Assembly (NCBI RefSeq): GCF_003970695.1
Contig: NZ_CP034570.1
Coordinates: 1,116,001-1,180,000 of the forward strand
From: Maribacter sp. MJ134
Lineage (GTDB): Bacteria > Bacteroidota > Bacteroidia > Flavobacteriales > Flavobacteriaceae
Direction of reading: 5' to 3'
DNA length: 64,000 bases
Position 1 is the stretch's first letter, and every line of letters begins with the position of its first letter. Positions 63,566-64,000 of this stretch are shown piece by piece. A program made the translations under genes and the position numbers. The notes under the pieces were generated by a model that worked only from the letters and a program-made list of their open reading frames with translations, was not told where the DNA came from and ran no database searches.

Positions 63566-63865
63566 CTAAACCTCTATAGTCCTACCCTTCTTGCTGCCTT
63601 TGAAAATGTATGTATACAGCCACATTATAGTAAAAGTAGGGATAACATCAAGTCCTGGAATTATCTCTTCTATAAAGGTAATGATTCCAGCAGCCTGACC
63701 AATTTTACCCTTATACATACGGGTCATTAACCAGCCGGACAAAGGGGCCCAAAGAATATCCGAGAAATCACCTAGAAAAGGCACGGCGAACGAGAGCATT
63801 CCAATTCCATCAAAAAGTAGGCCCAGGAATAAATTTTTATATTTTTTATCTTTTGTTTTAGACAT
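63566..63865 (-). CDS. Small conserved membrane protein
   Basis: 99 residues from the ATG at 63865. Two or three hydrophobic segments with the motif PFLGDFSDILWAPLSGWL, seen in several Bacteroidota membrane proteins. The second part (GIITFIEEIIPGLDVIPTFTIMWLY) has an acidic-proline pattern that probably lines a membrane hairpin. Function unknown. A short inverted repeat TGTTGT / ACAACA lies 19 bases upstream. Confidence 0.7.
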   Translation of the reverse strand: MSKTKDKKYKNLFLGLLFDGIGMLSFAVPFLGDFSDILWAPLSGWLMTRMYKGKIGQAAGIITFIEEIIPGLDVIPTFTIMWLYTYIFKGSKKGRTIEV

Positions 63866-64000
63866 GTGCAAATATTAATGTTCTGTTGTTATAGTACAAC
63901 AAAGATGCCAAAAACAAATATAAAGCTTATAACAAAGGGGCTATCAGCAGTAGTATAAGATTACGATAAATTAGAACTGATCAATTTCAAAAATTCGTTT

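Noticed and set aside
63902-64000. A 17-codon frame (ATG at 63904) near the right edge
   Set aside because: It is too short, has no supporting signals and ends in a stop; I see nothing else in the last 100 bases.
1-64000. Search for CRISPR arrays, tRNA/rRNA genes, insertion sequences, integrases and restriction or phage-defence genes
   Set aside because: No regularly spaced repeats, no tRNA-like folds in the short gaps, and no transposase, integrase or defence domain among the proteins.

Overview
The window looks like a chromosomal segment of a marine-type member of the Flavobacteriaceae (phylum Bacteroidota). The main reasons are the fused LpxC-FabZ enzyme, a PorX-type response regulator with a PglZ domain (type IX secretion control), a long-form HisG, fused HisIE and HisB, promoters of the TTTG / TAnnTTTG type, and several small families that I know only from this group. 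Genus is not resolved; a Maribacter/Zobellia-like organism is only a guess. The DNA is AT-leaning and almost entirely coding. No stretch over 300 bases lacks a gene, and I see no rRNA, tRNA, CRISPR array, insertion sequence or prophage.

Layout. 1-5.9 kb: two tandem alpha/beta hydrolases (the first cut by the window edge), a secreted protein of unknown function, Dps, CorA, a divergent TruA paralogue and two small membrane proteins. 6.1-8.3 kb: an OmpR-type response regulator and its histidine kinase. 8.3-13.2 kb: an AAA ATPase plus VWA protein pair (chelatase/MoxR style), a DUF1853 protein and a DUF418 membrane protein. 13.3-21.6 kb: a complete histidine operon on the minus strand, hisG-D-C-B-H-(GNAT)-A-(DinB)-F-IE. 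It is preceded by a 14-codon leader peptide with five His codons and a strong terminator, which is a classic attenuator. 21.6-32.8 kb: a long minus-strand cluster that starts with an HD phosphohydrolase and continues lpxD, lpxC-fabZ, lpxA, efp, a second LpxD-like acyltransferase, sucD, fabG, a YbjQ-type protein, a 41-residue membrane microprotein, a VWA-like membrane protein and an SPFH protein.

32.8-41.5 kb: porX and tsaE (divergent from the lpx cluster), a 42-residue secreted peptide gene with its own promoter and terminator, a membrane protein, alanine dehydrogenase, a DUF4258 protein, proline dehydrogenase, aroB, a small conserved protein, a DinB protein and an Lrp-type regulator. 41.6-46.3 kb: an M14 carboxypeptidase, a HTH regulator, a lipoprotein, TerC, a sterol-desaturase-type enzyme and MscL. 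46.3-52.7 kb: topoisomerase IV (parE, parC), ychF and a ferredoxin. 52.8-57.5 kb: a LuxC-type acyl-CoA reductase, serC, serA and small DUF proteins. 57.5-60.9 kb: a candidate metal-uptake operon made of a small His/Cys protein, a ZnuD-like TonB-dependent receptor and an acidic surface lipoprotein. 60.9-63.9 kb: a sulfite-dehydrogenase-type pair (molybdoprotein plus cytochrome c) with a second sterol-desaturase-type enzyme, and a small membrane protein.

Most of the window is housekeeping. The items that most deserve a second look are the his attenuator, the GC-rich palindromic elements lodged at two his gene junctions, the candidate metal-uptake operon whose terminator lies inside the coding end of the convergent gene, the 15-base palindrome between porX and the lpx cluster, and two microprotein genes.
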